In this document: positions 1 through 8,159 of the stretch, piece by piece
How the letters are laid out: each line of letters begins with the position of its first letter
Position numbering within the stretch: the first letter of the stretch is position 1
Assembly (NCBI GenBank): GCA_905209865.1
Contig: CAJLUP010000014.1
Span: forward strand, 1-26,061
From: an uncultured Lachnospiraceae bacterium
GTDB taxonomy: Bacteria; Bacillota; Clostridia; Lachnospirales; Lachnospiraceae
Reading direction: 5' to 3'
DNA: 26,061 nucleotides
Notes under the pieces: generated by a model
The model's database searches: none
Told to the model about the DNA's origin: nothing
Seen by the model: the letters and a program-made list of their open reading frames with translations, nothing else
Translations under genes and position numbers: made by a program

Positions 1-798
1 GGAGTTGCCGGAGTTGCCATCGCAACCGTAATCGCGCAGATGATTTCCTGTATTCTCGTACTCCGATGCCTGTATCAGTCAGACAGCAGCTATCAGCTCC
101 GTTTTTCGAAACTGACATTAAAATGGGTTTATTTAAGGCAGATTTTTCAAGTCGGCATTCCTGCCGGAATCCAAAGTACGGTCATTAATTTTTCAAACGT
201 ACTTCTCCAGTCTTCGGTAAACTCTTTCGGTTCTACCGCAATGGCAGGATATACTGCCGCTAACAATATTTTCGGTTTCCTGTATGCCACAGCTAATTCA
301 GTCACACAGGCATGTATGAGCTTCACGAGCCAAAACTTCGGCGCCGGAAAATGGAAACGAATGGATAAAGTACTCAGAAATTGTATTTTATTATCCGTAA
401 TCCTCTCTCTGATCTTAGGCGGCGGCTCTTATCTCTTCGGACCGGAGCTTTTGAGGATCTACACATCCGATCCGAAAGTCATCCAATGCGGAATGGAAGT
501 CCTGCTCTACACAACCGTAACTTATTTTATGTGCGGACTAATGGATCTCTTTCCCGGCGCTTTGCGCGGAATGGGACATTCTGCAGTGCCAATGCTTCTT
601 TCCATCATAGGAACTGTAGGAACAAGAATTCTTTGGATCTTCCTTGTCTTCCCGAAACATCGGTCACTGGATATTCTGTTCATCTCCTATCCTGCGTCAT
701 GGCTGATCACGATTATCTTGCAGGTCATCTGTTATTTGTTCGTAAGAAAGCGCGTACATACCGCCCTTAAGAGCAGAACATACAATGATTCTATATAA
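1..798 (+). CDS. MATE family efflux transporter, C-terminal part (5' truncated by window)
   Basis: The reading frame is open from the first base, so the gene starts upstream; 265 codons and the stop are visible. The protein is strongly hydrophobic, with several alternating membrane segments and short charged loops. It resembles the C-terminal half of MATE (multi-antimicrobial extrusion) exporters: an AGIQSTVINFSN stretch, then a GYTAANNIFGF and CMSFTSQNFGAGKWKR region, which is the second-half counterpart of the N-terminal signature. MATE proteins are cation-coupled drug or metabolite antiporters in the cytoplasmic membrane. The substrate cannot be deduced. The first methionine in frame (base 40) lies inside a membrane segment and is not a credible start. 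The gene ends just before a strong hairpin terminator and converges on the sensor kinase gene. The family call is confident; the function is generic. Confidence 0.88.
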   Translation, partial: GVAGVAIATVIAQMISCILVLRCLYQSDSSYQLRFSKLTLKWVYLRQIFQVGIPAGIQSTVINFSNVLLQSSVNSFGSTAMAGYTAANNIFGFLYATANSVTQACMSFTSQNFGAGKWKRMDKVLRNCILLSVILSLILGGGSYLFGPELLRIYTSDPKVIQCGMEVLLYTTVTYFMCGLMDLFPGALRGMGHSAVPMLLSIIGTVGTRILWIFLVFPKHRSLDILFISYPASWLITIILQVICYLFVRKRVHTALKSRTYNDSI

Positions 799-801
799 AA
801 C

Positions 802-852
802 AAAACGGCGCTGTACAGACGATATTCTCAATCGTCCGTACACGCCGTTTTT
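802..852. terminator. Bidirectional intrinsic terminator between converging genes
   Basis: A long stem pairs AAAACGGCG and TGTAC/GACGAT on the left with ATCGTC/GTACA and CGCCGTTTTT on the right around a short AT-rich loop. The T-run follows on the + strand and the A-run gives T's on the - strand. It can stop both the MATE transcript and the two-component transcript. Confidence 0.85.
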
Positions 853-903
853 ATGTTGCTCCGTCTTAAAGCTCCACTCTGAATTCCAGGTCAAAAGAGA
901 AGA

Positions 904-3570
904 TCAGTCAACAGTTTTCGAAACTTGTTTTTTCTCCTGATTTCTCCTTGGGAACCGGATATCTACTTTAAACAAATCCCCATCAAGGTACAATTCAAAC
1001 GTTCCGCCCTGCATTGCAGTCAGACTTTTTGCAATCGAAAGACCGAGTCCGCTTCCCTCCGTGCTTCTGGAGATATCTCCTCTGATAAAACGCTCTGTCA
1101 GCTCATCCGCCGAAATATTTAACTGCTGTTCGGACACATTTTTCAAAGAAAAACGAACTTCTGCGTCTGTCACAGAAAGATCCGCGTAGACTCTTGTTCC
1201 CGGCATTGCGTATTTTGCCGCATTCCCGAAAATATTTTCCAGCACCCGCCACATTCGACGCCCGTCCACATGAACAACTGCCGGCTCTTCCGGAAGATTC
1301 AGTACAACCGCCAAATTCCGCGCCGCAAATTTCTCTGCCAGCTCTCCTTCTGTCTGCTGCACCATCTCGCGGAAATCAATATCCATATATTCTAACGTAA
1401 TATTACCACTGCTTACTTTCGACGCTTCCACAACGTCTTCTGTCAAAGTCTTAAGACGCTGTGCCTTTACTTCAAGAATGTCCAAATACCCAAGTATCTT
1501 TTCATCCGAAATATCAGACCGTTTTAAAATATCCACATAATTTATAATTGATGTCAGCGGAGTTTTAATATCATGAGATACATTCGTGATCAAATCTGTT
1601 TTCAACCGTTCATTACGCATAGCCTCATCGATCGCCCGATTCAAACCGCTTCCGATCTCATTGACCATCTCCGCAATCTTCCGCTCCGTTCCGCGCAGTC
1701 CTTTCAGATCGATCCGATACTCAAGGTTACCGTCTGCAATCTGTTCAATCCCTTTCTTGATCCTGACTTTCGCAAACATACTTCCCAAAACGATCCAAAA
1801 CGTCACTCCATCCGCCGCCAAAGCAATCAAAGCCATCGGAATATTCCCAGCCAGAAATGCAAGCCAGTGGAGAAAGAAAAACACACTGATGAACAGAATA
1901 ACCCGCCAAACATCGTTCCGCGCATCCAGTACTTTCTTTCCGAATGCAAGGATCGAACAAAGCAGGCTTCCTTTCCACAGACTCTTTGCCTTGATCCTGC
2001 GTATCAAACTCACATATCCCGCGAAAAAGCAGGTGAACGTAAACAGCCCGTACAAAAATATACCAGCTATATCAAGAAAGCTTACTTTCTGCACAAACAA
2101 CATCGAATAAAATTCCGGCATATCGCTCATATAGCGGTCTCCATAATATCCGAGGGTGTCCACCATATTGCCGACATTATTGCTTTCAAGAATCCCGGCT
2201 CCTAAGATGATCGCCGTTCCTACTGCCCAAATTCCAATCACGGTTATTGCTGCAAGCTCTGTTTTCCATTGGTCAAATCCTGTCAAATGAATTTCATTGC
2301 CCCCTTCTTTTCGTCCTGCGGTCAATCCTGCCATTACAAAACTGACTAGAAACAAAATCCCGCTGACGCACAAAAGCACGAGCCCGCCGCGCAGAAGAGG
2401 AATATTCTCTTCATAGATCCCGTTTCTTTCATAGAACATATCCTTAATAGGGTAAGAAGTATCGACCGCCACCGCGAAAATACTGTCGTACGTCCTGTCA
2501 TTATCATAAGCTCGTACCATATCCCATTCCGTTGTCGGAGAGATATCCATATTTGTTTCAAAATCTTTTAATTTCGGATAGACAAAAACGTATTTCACCT
2601 TTTTGCCCGATTTCATATTTGCTATACTTTGTTCGATATTCGAATTTGTCTCGGACTCACTTTTTACCATAAGATCAGCATATTCGCTTTTATTTGTCGT
2701 AACCTTTTTCGTATCCTGATCCACATATAAATAGGTAAAGTTCGTATTTCCTTCTTCCAAATATTCCCATCCGCTCTCATATCGAGTATAACGGTCGTTT
2801 ATACTTGTCAGTACAGAAGACAAATGATCATAGATCACCATGAGCTTTCCGTTTAATTCAGGGCGCTCATTCACAACCTGAAGAAGATTCGCCGCTCCCA
2901 CGGGCGCATAATTCTCACGAACCGACTCTCCGTAGTTCCAGCAATCTGTATACAGTTCATTTCCTTCTGCATCATATATGATGATTTTGTCGGTCACGCC
3001 GGAGGAAGTAAGAGTTCCATTGCTTAAGTCATTAAAAAATGACTCTATATCCATTTTCTCAGTATCAAATGTAATTTGAAGTTCCCCTGTCTCAAACAGT
3101 TTCAGAAACTCTTCCGTATAGTAATAATAATATTTCCCACTCGGCTGTTTACAGACAATCACCGCATTTTTATCATACACTCCGCCGGATTCGGCGCTGT
3201 ACGCCTTGCTCCACTCAATCAAATCTGACAGCTTGTACACCAGCCCTGAATGATTTTTACCATCCGCCTCTGCGTCTTCAAAATAAGACATCACATCGAT
3301 CACTTTATCGGGATTGTATGCTCCGTCCGTCTCAAACAGCGCTTTTAATTGAAACTGTTCAAGCACCTGAAGCATATAACCTTCCACCGTATTGCTGAAA
3401 TCCGGCGAATCCTCGTACGGCTTTCCCGCCAATTTTACTGTCTCCGCCGGATTCAATGTTCCGGTTAATCTCGTCGTCACCGCAAGAGATGTGAAAAACA
3501 GCGCTCCGTTTAACACTCCCATGATCAGGACAACTGCTTTCATCGCAGTCTTTCTATACCATCCTTTCAT
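904..3570 (-). CDS. Large membrane sensor histidine kinase (HAMP-HisKA-HATPase)
   Basis: 888 aa; the start is supported by an AGAGGA ribosome site about 7 nt upstream. An N-terminal membrane helix (about 10-31) is followed by a roughly 360-residue extracytoplasmic domain with many Tyr, Asp and Asn, which I do not recognise. A multi-helix membrane region follows (about 390-610), then a HAMP-like linker (about 615-655, with IEQIADGNLEYRI). The phosphoacceptor is His666 in NVSHDIKTPLTS. The ATPase domain has an N box (ENIFGNAAKYA) and a G2 box (GSGLGLSIAKS), so autophosphorylation capacity looks intact. It lies 31 nt downstream of its response regulator and is surely co-transcribed. Most OmpR-partner kinases have two membrane helices; the additional helices between ectodomain and HAMP are unusual and might form a second sensing module. 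The stimulus is unknown; an envelope signal is only an inference from the topology. Confidence 0.93.
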   Translation of the reverse strand: MKGWYRKTAMKAVVLIMGVLNGALFFTSLAVTTRLTGTLNPAETVKLAGKPYEDSPDFSNTVEGYMLQVLEQFQLKALFETDGAYNPDKVIDVMSYFEDAEADGKNHSGLVYKLSDLIEWSKAYSAESGGVYDKNAVIVCKQPSGKYYYYYTEEFLKLFETGELQITFDTEKMDIESFFNDLSNGTLTSSGVTDKIIIYDAEGNELYTDCWNYGESVRENYAPVGAANLLQVVNERPELNGKLMVIYDHLSSVLTSINDRYTRYESGWEYLEEGNTNFTYLYVDQDTKKVTTNKSEYADLMVKSESETNSNIEQSIANMKSGKKVKYVFVYPKLKDFETNMDISPTTEWDMVRAYDNDRTYDSIFAVAVDTSYPIKDMFYERNGIYEENIPLLRGGLVLLCVSGILFLVSFVMAGLTAGRKEGGNEIHLTGFDQWKTELAAITVIGIWAVGTAIILGAGILESNNVGNMVDTLGYYGDRYMSDMPEFYSMLFVQKVSFLDIAGIFLYGLFTFTCFFAGYVSLIRRIKAKSLWKGSLLCSILAFGKKVLDARNDVWRVILFISVFFFLHWLAFLAGNIPMALIALAADGVTFWIVLGSMFAKVRIKKGIEQIADGNLEYRIDLKGLRGTERKIAEMVNEIGSGLNRAIDEAMRNERLKTDLITNVSHDIKTPLTSIINYVDILKRSDISDEKILGYLDILEVKAQRLKTLTEDVVEASKVSSGNITLEYMDIDFREMVQQTEGELAEKFAARNLAVVLNLPEEPAVVHVDGRRMWRVLENIFGNAAKYAMPGTRVYADLSVTDAEVRFSLKNVSEQQLNISADELTERFIRGDISRSTEGSGLGLSIAKSLTAMQGGTFELYLDGDLFKVDIRFPRRNQEKKQVSKTVD

Positions 3571-3601
3571 TCACATTCCTCTCTTCACCTGTTTTTCTTA
3601 T

Positions 3602-4300
3602 CTATTGTGCCTTCTCGATCTTATATCCGACTCCCCAGACAACTTTCAGATAACGGGGTTCTTTCGGATTGATCTCGATCTTTTCCCTTATGTGCCGGAT
3701 ATGGACAGCAACCGTATTATCCGCGCCGATCGCCTCCTCGTTCCAAATCGATTCGTAGATCTGATTGATTGAAAATACTCTTCCCTGATTTTTCATAAGA
3801 AGCAGAAGTATATTATATTCAATCGGTGTCAGCCTCACAGGTTCTCCGTCCACTGTGACCTCTTTTAGATCATCATTGATCTGAAGTCCGCCCACAACAT
3901 AAATCTTATCCTTTTTTCCCCGCACAGTTCCTCCCAACTGCGTATATCTGCGGAGCTGGGATTTTACTCTTGCTACAAGTTCCAACGGACTAAACGGCTT
4001 CGTAACATAATCATCCGCTCCTACGTTCAATCCGAGGATCTTGTCGGCGTCTTCTGATTTTGCAGAAAGAATAATAATCGGAATGCTGTTTTTCTCCCGT
4101 ATTTTTAACGTCGCACGAATGCCGTCAAGCTTCGGCATCATCACATCAAGAAGCAGCAGATGAACTTCTTCTCTTTCAAGAATTTCCAATGCCTCGGTTC
4201 CGTCATATGCCTTAAGGATGTTATAACCTTCCTGTGTCAAATAAATTTCGATTGCTTCTACGATTTCTTTGTCGTCATCACACACTAATATATTGTACAT
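3602..4300 (-). CDS. OmpR/PhoB-family response regulator
   Basis: 232 aa from the ATG at 4300. A longer reading from a TTG at 4306 is less likely, because the GAGAGGTG ribosome site is 7 nt from the ATG but only one base from the TTG. The receiver domain (about 1-115) has the acidic pocket CDDDKE, the phosphorylated Asp52 in LLLLDVMMPKLDG, and Lys in YVTKPFSPLEL. A winged-helix DNA-binding domain follows (about 130-230), with RLTPIEYNILLLL and the recognition-helix region DNTVAVHIRHIREKIE. It is the cognate partner of the kinase gene directly downstream. It should bind direct repeats near target promoters; the targets are unknown. A vegetative-type promoter lies upstream (4404-4432). Confidence 0.95.
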   Translation of the reverse strand: MYNILVCDDDKEIVEAIEIYLTQEGYNILKAYDGTEALEILEREEVHLLLLDVMMPKLDGIRATLKIREKNSIPIIILSAKSEDADKILGLNVGADDYVTKPFSPLELVARVKSQLRRYTQLGGTVRGKKDKIYVVGGLQINDDLKEVTVDGEPVRLTPIEYNILLLLMKNQGRVFSINQIYESIWNEEAIGADNTVAVHIRHIREKIEINPKEPRYLKVVWGVGYKIEKAQ

Positions 4301-4403
4301 CGTCAATCACCTCTCTTACCCTCTCCTGTTTTTATCATAACGTACAAACTTTAAAAGGAATGAGATAAAATCTTAGAACTTTATTAATTTATCTCTTCTC
4401 ATT

Positions 4404-4432
4404 ATTATGACCTTTCAGAAATCTTTTTTCAA
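4404..4432 (-). promoter_or_regulatory. Sigma-A-type promoter for the two-component operon
   Basis: On the minus strand TTGAAA is followed after 17 nt by CATAAT. This gives a leader of roughly 100 nt before the regulator ATG. It is a consensus match only. Confidence 0.5.
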
Positions 4433-4510
4433 TTCCAAAATCTTTCTTTTCTTCATCCCCGCACAATTCCAGCGGCTTTGCCCCGCTTACAACTTCTCCT
4501 CCAAACTATC

Positions 4511-4537
4511 ACACATCCGTTCAATCCGCATACAGTA
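4511..4537 (+). promoter_or_regulatory. Sigma-K-like mother-cell promoter for the dpaA-dpaB operon
   Basis: An AC at 4511-4512, a 16-nt spacer and CATACAGTA at 4529-4537 match the AC-N16-CATANNNTA pattern known for Bacillus sigma-K promoters. Transcription would begin near 4544, about 23 nt before the dpaA ATG. Dipicolinate synthase is a sigma-K regulon member in Bacillus, so pattern and gene function agree. The -10 box also satisfies the sigma-E pattern CATACANT. Confidence 0.6.
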
Positions 4538-4566
4538 AATTAAAATGTTTTTTAAGCGGTGTTTTC

Positions 4567-5451
4567 ATGTCTTCTTTCTTATATGATTTCTCTGTTTTAG
4601 GCGGTGATATGCGTCAGGTTTTCCTTGCACAACTGTTAGCAGAATCAGGAAATTCTCTTTGCTGTTACGCCTTGCCATCCTATCCGAAAGATGTATTATC
4701 TGAAGAGTCTCCGATGATTCACAGGGCTGTTTCCCTTAAAGAAGCCTGCGCGCATTCCAGGACCGTTCTCTTTCCTTTTCCATTTACACAAAACGGATCT
4801 GATGTCTCTGTAAAAGAAGATCGCTGCCGTTTTTCCATTCAATCCGTTCTTGATCTTCTTCAACCCGGGCAGGCTTTTTTTGCCGGATGTATTCCGCCGC
4901 ATTTCCAAAAAGCCGCCAGAGAAAAAGGCATCTCTGTTTATGATTATTCAGACGATCCGGCTCTTCCTGTATTCAACAGCATTGCAACAGCAGAAGGCGC
5001 AGTCTGCGAAGCCATTCTTCACAGTCCGTTCCATCTGCATAAAAGCCAATGTGCCGTTCTCGGCTTCGGAAAATGCGGACGCTCCATCGTGTCCTCTTTA
5101 AAAGGACTGTCTGCAAACGTATCGGTTTTCACCGACGACGTAAATGAACTGGCACAGGCGTTTCTCATCGCCGATGAAAGTCTGCCCCTGAGCGCGCTTG
5201 CAGATCATGTGAAAACGTTCCGCTTTGTTTTCAATACGATTCCGGCGCAATTTATCCATGATAATATTTTGAAAAACATGAACCGTTCCGCTCTTATCAT
5301 TGATATCGCATCTTCTCCTGGCGGAGTCGATCTTGAGACGGCGCGCCGGCTTGGCATCCCTGCATTCCATTGCCCCGGACTTCCGGGGAAATACGCCCCC
5401 GCCTCTTCTGCTCAATACTTGAAAGATTTTATACAGGCAACACTTTATTGA
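4567..5451 (+). CDS. dpaA: Dipicolinate synthase subunit A
   Basis: 294 aa, close to the usual length of DpaA (SpoVFA). The N-terminal motif VLGGDMRQVFLAQLL is typical of the family. A Rossmann nucleotide-binding site, AVLGFGKCGRSI, lies near residues 163-174, as expected for the NAD(P)H-dependent subunit. With DpaB it converts dihydroxy-tetrahydrodipicolinate, a branch product of the lysine pathway, to dipicolinic acid in the mother cell. Dipicolinate is then loaded into the forespore and chelates calcium in the spore core. The ribosome site (AGCGGTG) is modest. dpaB follows after 37 nt, so the two form an operon. Its presence means the organism makes dipicolinate by the SpoVF route and not by the EtfA-dependent route of some clostridia. 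Confidence 0.93.
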   Translation: MSSFLYDFSVLGGDMRQVFLAQLLAESGNSLCCYALPSYPKDVLSEESPMIHRAVSLKEACAHSRTVLFPFPFTQNGSDVSVKEDRCRFSIQSVLDLLQPGQAFFAGCIPPHFQKAAREKGISVYDYSDDPALPVFNSIATAEGAVCEAILHSPFHLHKSQCAVLGFGKCGRSIVSSLKGLSANVSVFTDDVNELAQAFLIADESLPLSALADHVKTFRFVFNTIPAQFIHDNILKNMNRSALIIDIASSPGGVDLETARRLGIPAFHCPGLPGKYAPASSAQYLKDFIQATLY

Positions 5452-5488
5452 CCATTTTTCATAAAAATTTTTAAAGGAGGAACTCCCA

Positions 5489-6076
5489 TTGTCTTTAGAA
5501 GAAAAACAGATTGGGGTCGCTTTGACCGGATCATTCTGCACTTACAAAAAAGCTTTTCTTGAATTACAAAAACTTTCAGAACGATACACTTCCGTACAGA
5601 CTATTTTTTCAAATGCAGCATCTTCCCTTAATTCCCGCTTTGGTTCTGCCGAATCATTTATAAAAGAAGCCGAAGAAATCACGGGACACAAACCGATGCT
5701 GACCATTCCTGATGCTGAACCGATCGGACCGAAAGCTCTCTTCGACATCCTCATTATCCTTCCCTGTACCGGAAATACCCTTGCAAAACTGGCAAACGGA
5801 ATCACTGATACACCGGCATTAATGGCGGCGAAAGCACATCTTCGCAATAACAAACCTCTTCTTTTATCCTTGTCAACAAACGATGCTCTTGGCATGAATA
5901 TGAAGAACATCGGACTTCTTTTGAATACGAAAAACATCTATTTTGTTCCTTTCGGGCAGGACGATCCGGTCAAAAAACCAAATTCTATGACCGCTCATAC
6001 AGATCTTCTGATACCTGCTTTGGAAGCTGCTTTAGAAAATCGGCAGATCCAGCCCGTCATACTTGGTACTGCCTGA
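5489..6076 (+). CDS. dpaB: Dipicolinate synthase subunit B (flavoprotein-like)
   Basis: 195 aa starting at a TTG. An exceptionally strong AAAGGAGG at 5473-5480 sits 8 nt before this TTG and no ATG or GTG is available nearby, so the rare start is well supported. The product belongs to the flavoprotein/PPC-decarboxylase fold used by SpoVFB: GVALTGSFCTYKKAF at the N-terminus, then ILIILPCTGNTLAKLANGI and TDTPALMAAKAHLR. It is the second subunit of dipicolinate synthase and acts with DpaA in the mother cell late in sporulation. A small perfect inverted repeat (6075-6094) overlaps its stop codon and may reduce read-through into the asparagine synthetase gene. Confidence 0.93.
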   Translation: MSLEEKQIGVALTGSFCTYKKAFLELQKLSERYTSVQTIFSNAASSLNSRFGSAESFIKEAEEITGHKPMLTIPDAEPIGPKALFDILIILPCTGNTLAKLANGITDTPALMAAKAHLRNNKPLLLSLSTNDALGMNMKNIGLLLNTKNIYFVPFGQDDPVKKPNSMTAHTDLLIPALEAALENRQIQPVILGTA

Positions 6077-6094
6077 AAACGGTCTGCCGTTTTC
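6075..6094 (+). terminator. Short hairpin at the end of dpaB (possible weak terminator or attenuator)
   Basis: GAAAACGG and CCGTTTTC pair perfectly around a four-base loop (TCTG). Only a TTTTC run ends the stem, so termination is probably partial. It sits between dpaB and the downstream asparagine synthetase and could separate their expression. Confidence 0.4.
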
Positions 6095-6145
6095 ACTTCC
6101 TGACGCATGTTCTCGTATACTATAAAAACGAAAAGGAGACTTCCT

Positions 6146-7993
6146 ATGTGCGGAATCGCCGGATTTTTCAACTCATTCGCAGATTATGCAAAAGAGGAAA
6201 ACTATCGAAAACAAATTTTAGAAACAATGAATCGTGTACAGAAACACCGCGGCCCTGATGACGAAGGTATCTTTTTATCGTCCATGTGCGGGCTTGCCCA
6301 TGTCAGGCTGAATATTATCGATCTGATTACCGGGCATCAGCCGATGGAAAGAATAAAAGACAACCGCCGTTGTGTCATCGCATATAACGGCGAAATCTAC
6401 AACGCCTTAGAACTGAAGGCGGAATTGATCTCCGAGGGCGAACAATTCCGCACTTCCAGCGATACTGAAGTAATCCTTGCCGGATTCATGCGGTATGGCT
6501 CGTCATATATTACAAAATTAAACGGGATCTTCTCAATCGCACTGTGGGATGATTTCAAAAAAGAACTGCATCTGTTCCGAGACAGACTTGGCGTTAAACC
6601 GCTGTTTTATACACAAAAAGACGAAACCTTTGTCTTCGCATCCGAAATCAAAGGACTGTTCGCATATCCCGGTGTTGTTCCCGTTTTGGATCGAACCGGT
6701 CTAAATGAGGTCTTTTCTCTCGGTCCTGCAAAAACGTACGGAAAAGGAGTGTTCAAAGATATTTTTGAAGTGCTTCCCGGAGAACATATTACCCTCTGCC
6801 GCAGCTCTTTTTTTCGACAATTTTACTGGAAACTTGAAAGTTATCCACACACCGACTCGCCTTCTGATACAGTGGAGAAAACACGATGGCTTCTCTCCGA
6901 CTCAATCAAACGCCAGATGCTTTCTGACATCCCTGTCTGCACATTTCTCTCCGGCGGAATAGACAGCAGTCTTGTTACCGCAGTCTGCGCCGGACAGTTA
7001 TCAGAATCGGGAAAGACTCTGAATACCTTTTCCTTTGATTTTACAGGAAATGAAACCTATTTTAAGTCCAACCGGTTTCAGCCAAGTCAAGACCGTCCTT
7101 TTGCCGAACAAATGGCAAAATCATTTGGAACAAATCACCATTTTCTGGAATGCAGCAGTCAGGATCAGCTCGATTATTTATACAAAGCGGTCGATGCCCG
7201 GGATCTCCCTTGCATGGCAGACGTTGAGTCCTCTATGCTGTATTTCTGTTCCCTTGTCAAACAGTTCAACACCGTTGTCCTCACAGGAGAATGTGCAGAT
7301 GAAATTTTCGGCGGTTATCCATGGTTTCACAAAAAAGAGTTTTTCGAAACAAATATGTTTCCGTGGTCGCCTTCTATGCAGCCGCGTCAGGATCTCTTAG
7401 ACGATGCATTCATCCGCGAACTGAACATGGAAGAATACGCCCGGGAAGCCTGTGAAAAAACAATTCGCGAAACACCGCTTCTTCCTGAGGACTCCACAGA
7501 AGAAAAGCGGCGGCGTGAAATTGCTTATCTGAATATCCGCTGGTTTATGGCAACACTTCTTGACCGAATGGATCGCACCGGTATGTACAGCGGATTAGAA
7601 GCCCGTGTTCCTTTCGCTGATTATCGAATCGTTGAATATGTTTTTAATGTTCCGTGGAAAATAAAATGTCCTGACGGAATTGTAAAAGGTCTGCTCCGTC
7701 ATGCCTGCGAAGGAATTTTACCGAAAGAAATTCTTTGGCGGAAAAAAAGTCCCTATCCGAAAACTTATGATCCTAATTACGAAACAATGCTTGCAAATGA
7801 ACTAAAAGACGTCCTTGCTTCTCCTAACGCGCCTATTCAGACGTTTCTCGATAAAAAGAAAGTATTGCGTTTCCTCGACGCCCCTTCCGACTATGGGAAA
7901 CCATGGTACGGGCAGCTCATGGCCGGACCTCAGATGATCGCCTATATGCTGCAGATCAACTACTGGCTGGAAAAATATAAGATCCATTACTGA
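6146..7993 (+). CDS. asnB: Asparagine synthase, glutamine-hydrolysing
   Basis: 615 aa. The frame is open further upstream (an ATG at 6107), but the start must be the ATG at 6146: it puts the catalytic Cys at position 2 (MCGIAGFF), and AAAGGAG lies 7 nt before it. Residues 1 to about 200 are the class II glutamine amidotransferase domain (HRGPDDEG, YNGEIYN, SSDTEVILAG). The synthetase domain has the ATP pyrophosphatase loop SGGIDSS at 269-275. The enzyme makes asparagine from aspartate, ATP and glutamine-derived ammonia. The gene is 69 nt downstream of dpaB in the same direction. Bacillus subtilis has a sporulation-associated paralogue (asnO), so the position suggests a sporulation role; this is inferred. 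A CGTATACTA at 6114-6122, 17 nt after an AC, resembles a degenerate sigma-K box and might allow separate transcription. Confidence 0.93.
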   Translation: MCGIAGFFNSFADYAKEENYRKQILETMNRVQKHRGPDDEGIFLSSMCGLAHVRLNIIDLITGHQPMERIKDNRRCVIAYNGEIYNALELKAELISEGEQFRTSSDTEVILAGFMRYGSSYITKLNGIFSIALWDDFKKELHLFRDRLGVKPLFYTQKDETFVFASEIKGLFAYPGVVPVLDRTGLNEVFSLGPAKTYGKGVFKDIFEVLPGEHITLCRSSFFRQFYWKLESYPHTDSPSDTVEKTRWLLSDSIKRQMLSDIPVCTFLSGGIDSSLVTAVCAGQLSESGKTLNTFSFDFTGNETYFKSNRFQPSQDRPFAEQMAKSFGTNHHFLECSSQDQLDYLYKAVDARDLPCMADVESSMLYFCSLVKQFNTVVLTGECADEIFGGYPWFHKKEFFETNMFPWSPSMQPRQDLLDDAFIRELNMEEYAREACEKTIRETPLLPEDSTEEKRRREIAYLNIRWFMATLLDRMDRTGMYSGLEARVPFADYRIVEYVFNVPWKIKCPDGIVKGLLRHACEGILPKEILWRKKSPYPKTYDPNYETMLANELKDVLASPNAPIQTFLDKKKVLRFLDAPSDYGKPWYGQLMAGPQMIAYMLQINYWLEKYKIHY

Positions 7994-8088
7994 GATTCAT
8001 TGCTGAATTAAATTTTATATCCTGCAGATCTCTTTCCGAAAACAATCTGTCTGAAAAAAGACACACAAAAAGATCTCTGAAAAAAGCC

Positions 8089-8125
8089 AAAAATCATCCC
8101 CCTGCACAGCAAAGGGATGATTTTT
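8089..8125. terminator. Bidirectional intrinsic terminator between asnB and the coiled-coil gene
   Basis: AAAAATCATCCC and GGGATGATTTTT form a perfect 12-bp inverted repeat with a 13-nt loop. T-runs occur on both strands, so it can end both convergent transcription units. Confidence 0.88.
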
Positions 8126-8159
8126 GTGTTTTACCTGATCACTTTGTATTTGACCATTT

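Noticed and set aside
697..894. A 65-codon minus frame across the MATE end and terminator
   Set aside because: It runs through the hairpin terminator, overlaps a real gene and has no ribosome site.
1573..2205. Long + strand open frames opposite the sensor kinase gene
   Set aside because: They mirror the kinase coding sequence, lack ribosome sites, and give proteins rich in Arg, Gln, Pro and Ser with no domain.
904..4300. Calling the two-component pair vanRS
   Set aside because: The regulator resembles VanR-type OmpR proteins only at family level, the kinase architecture is different, and no glycopeptide resistance genes are present.
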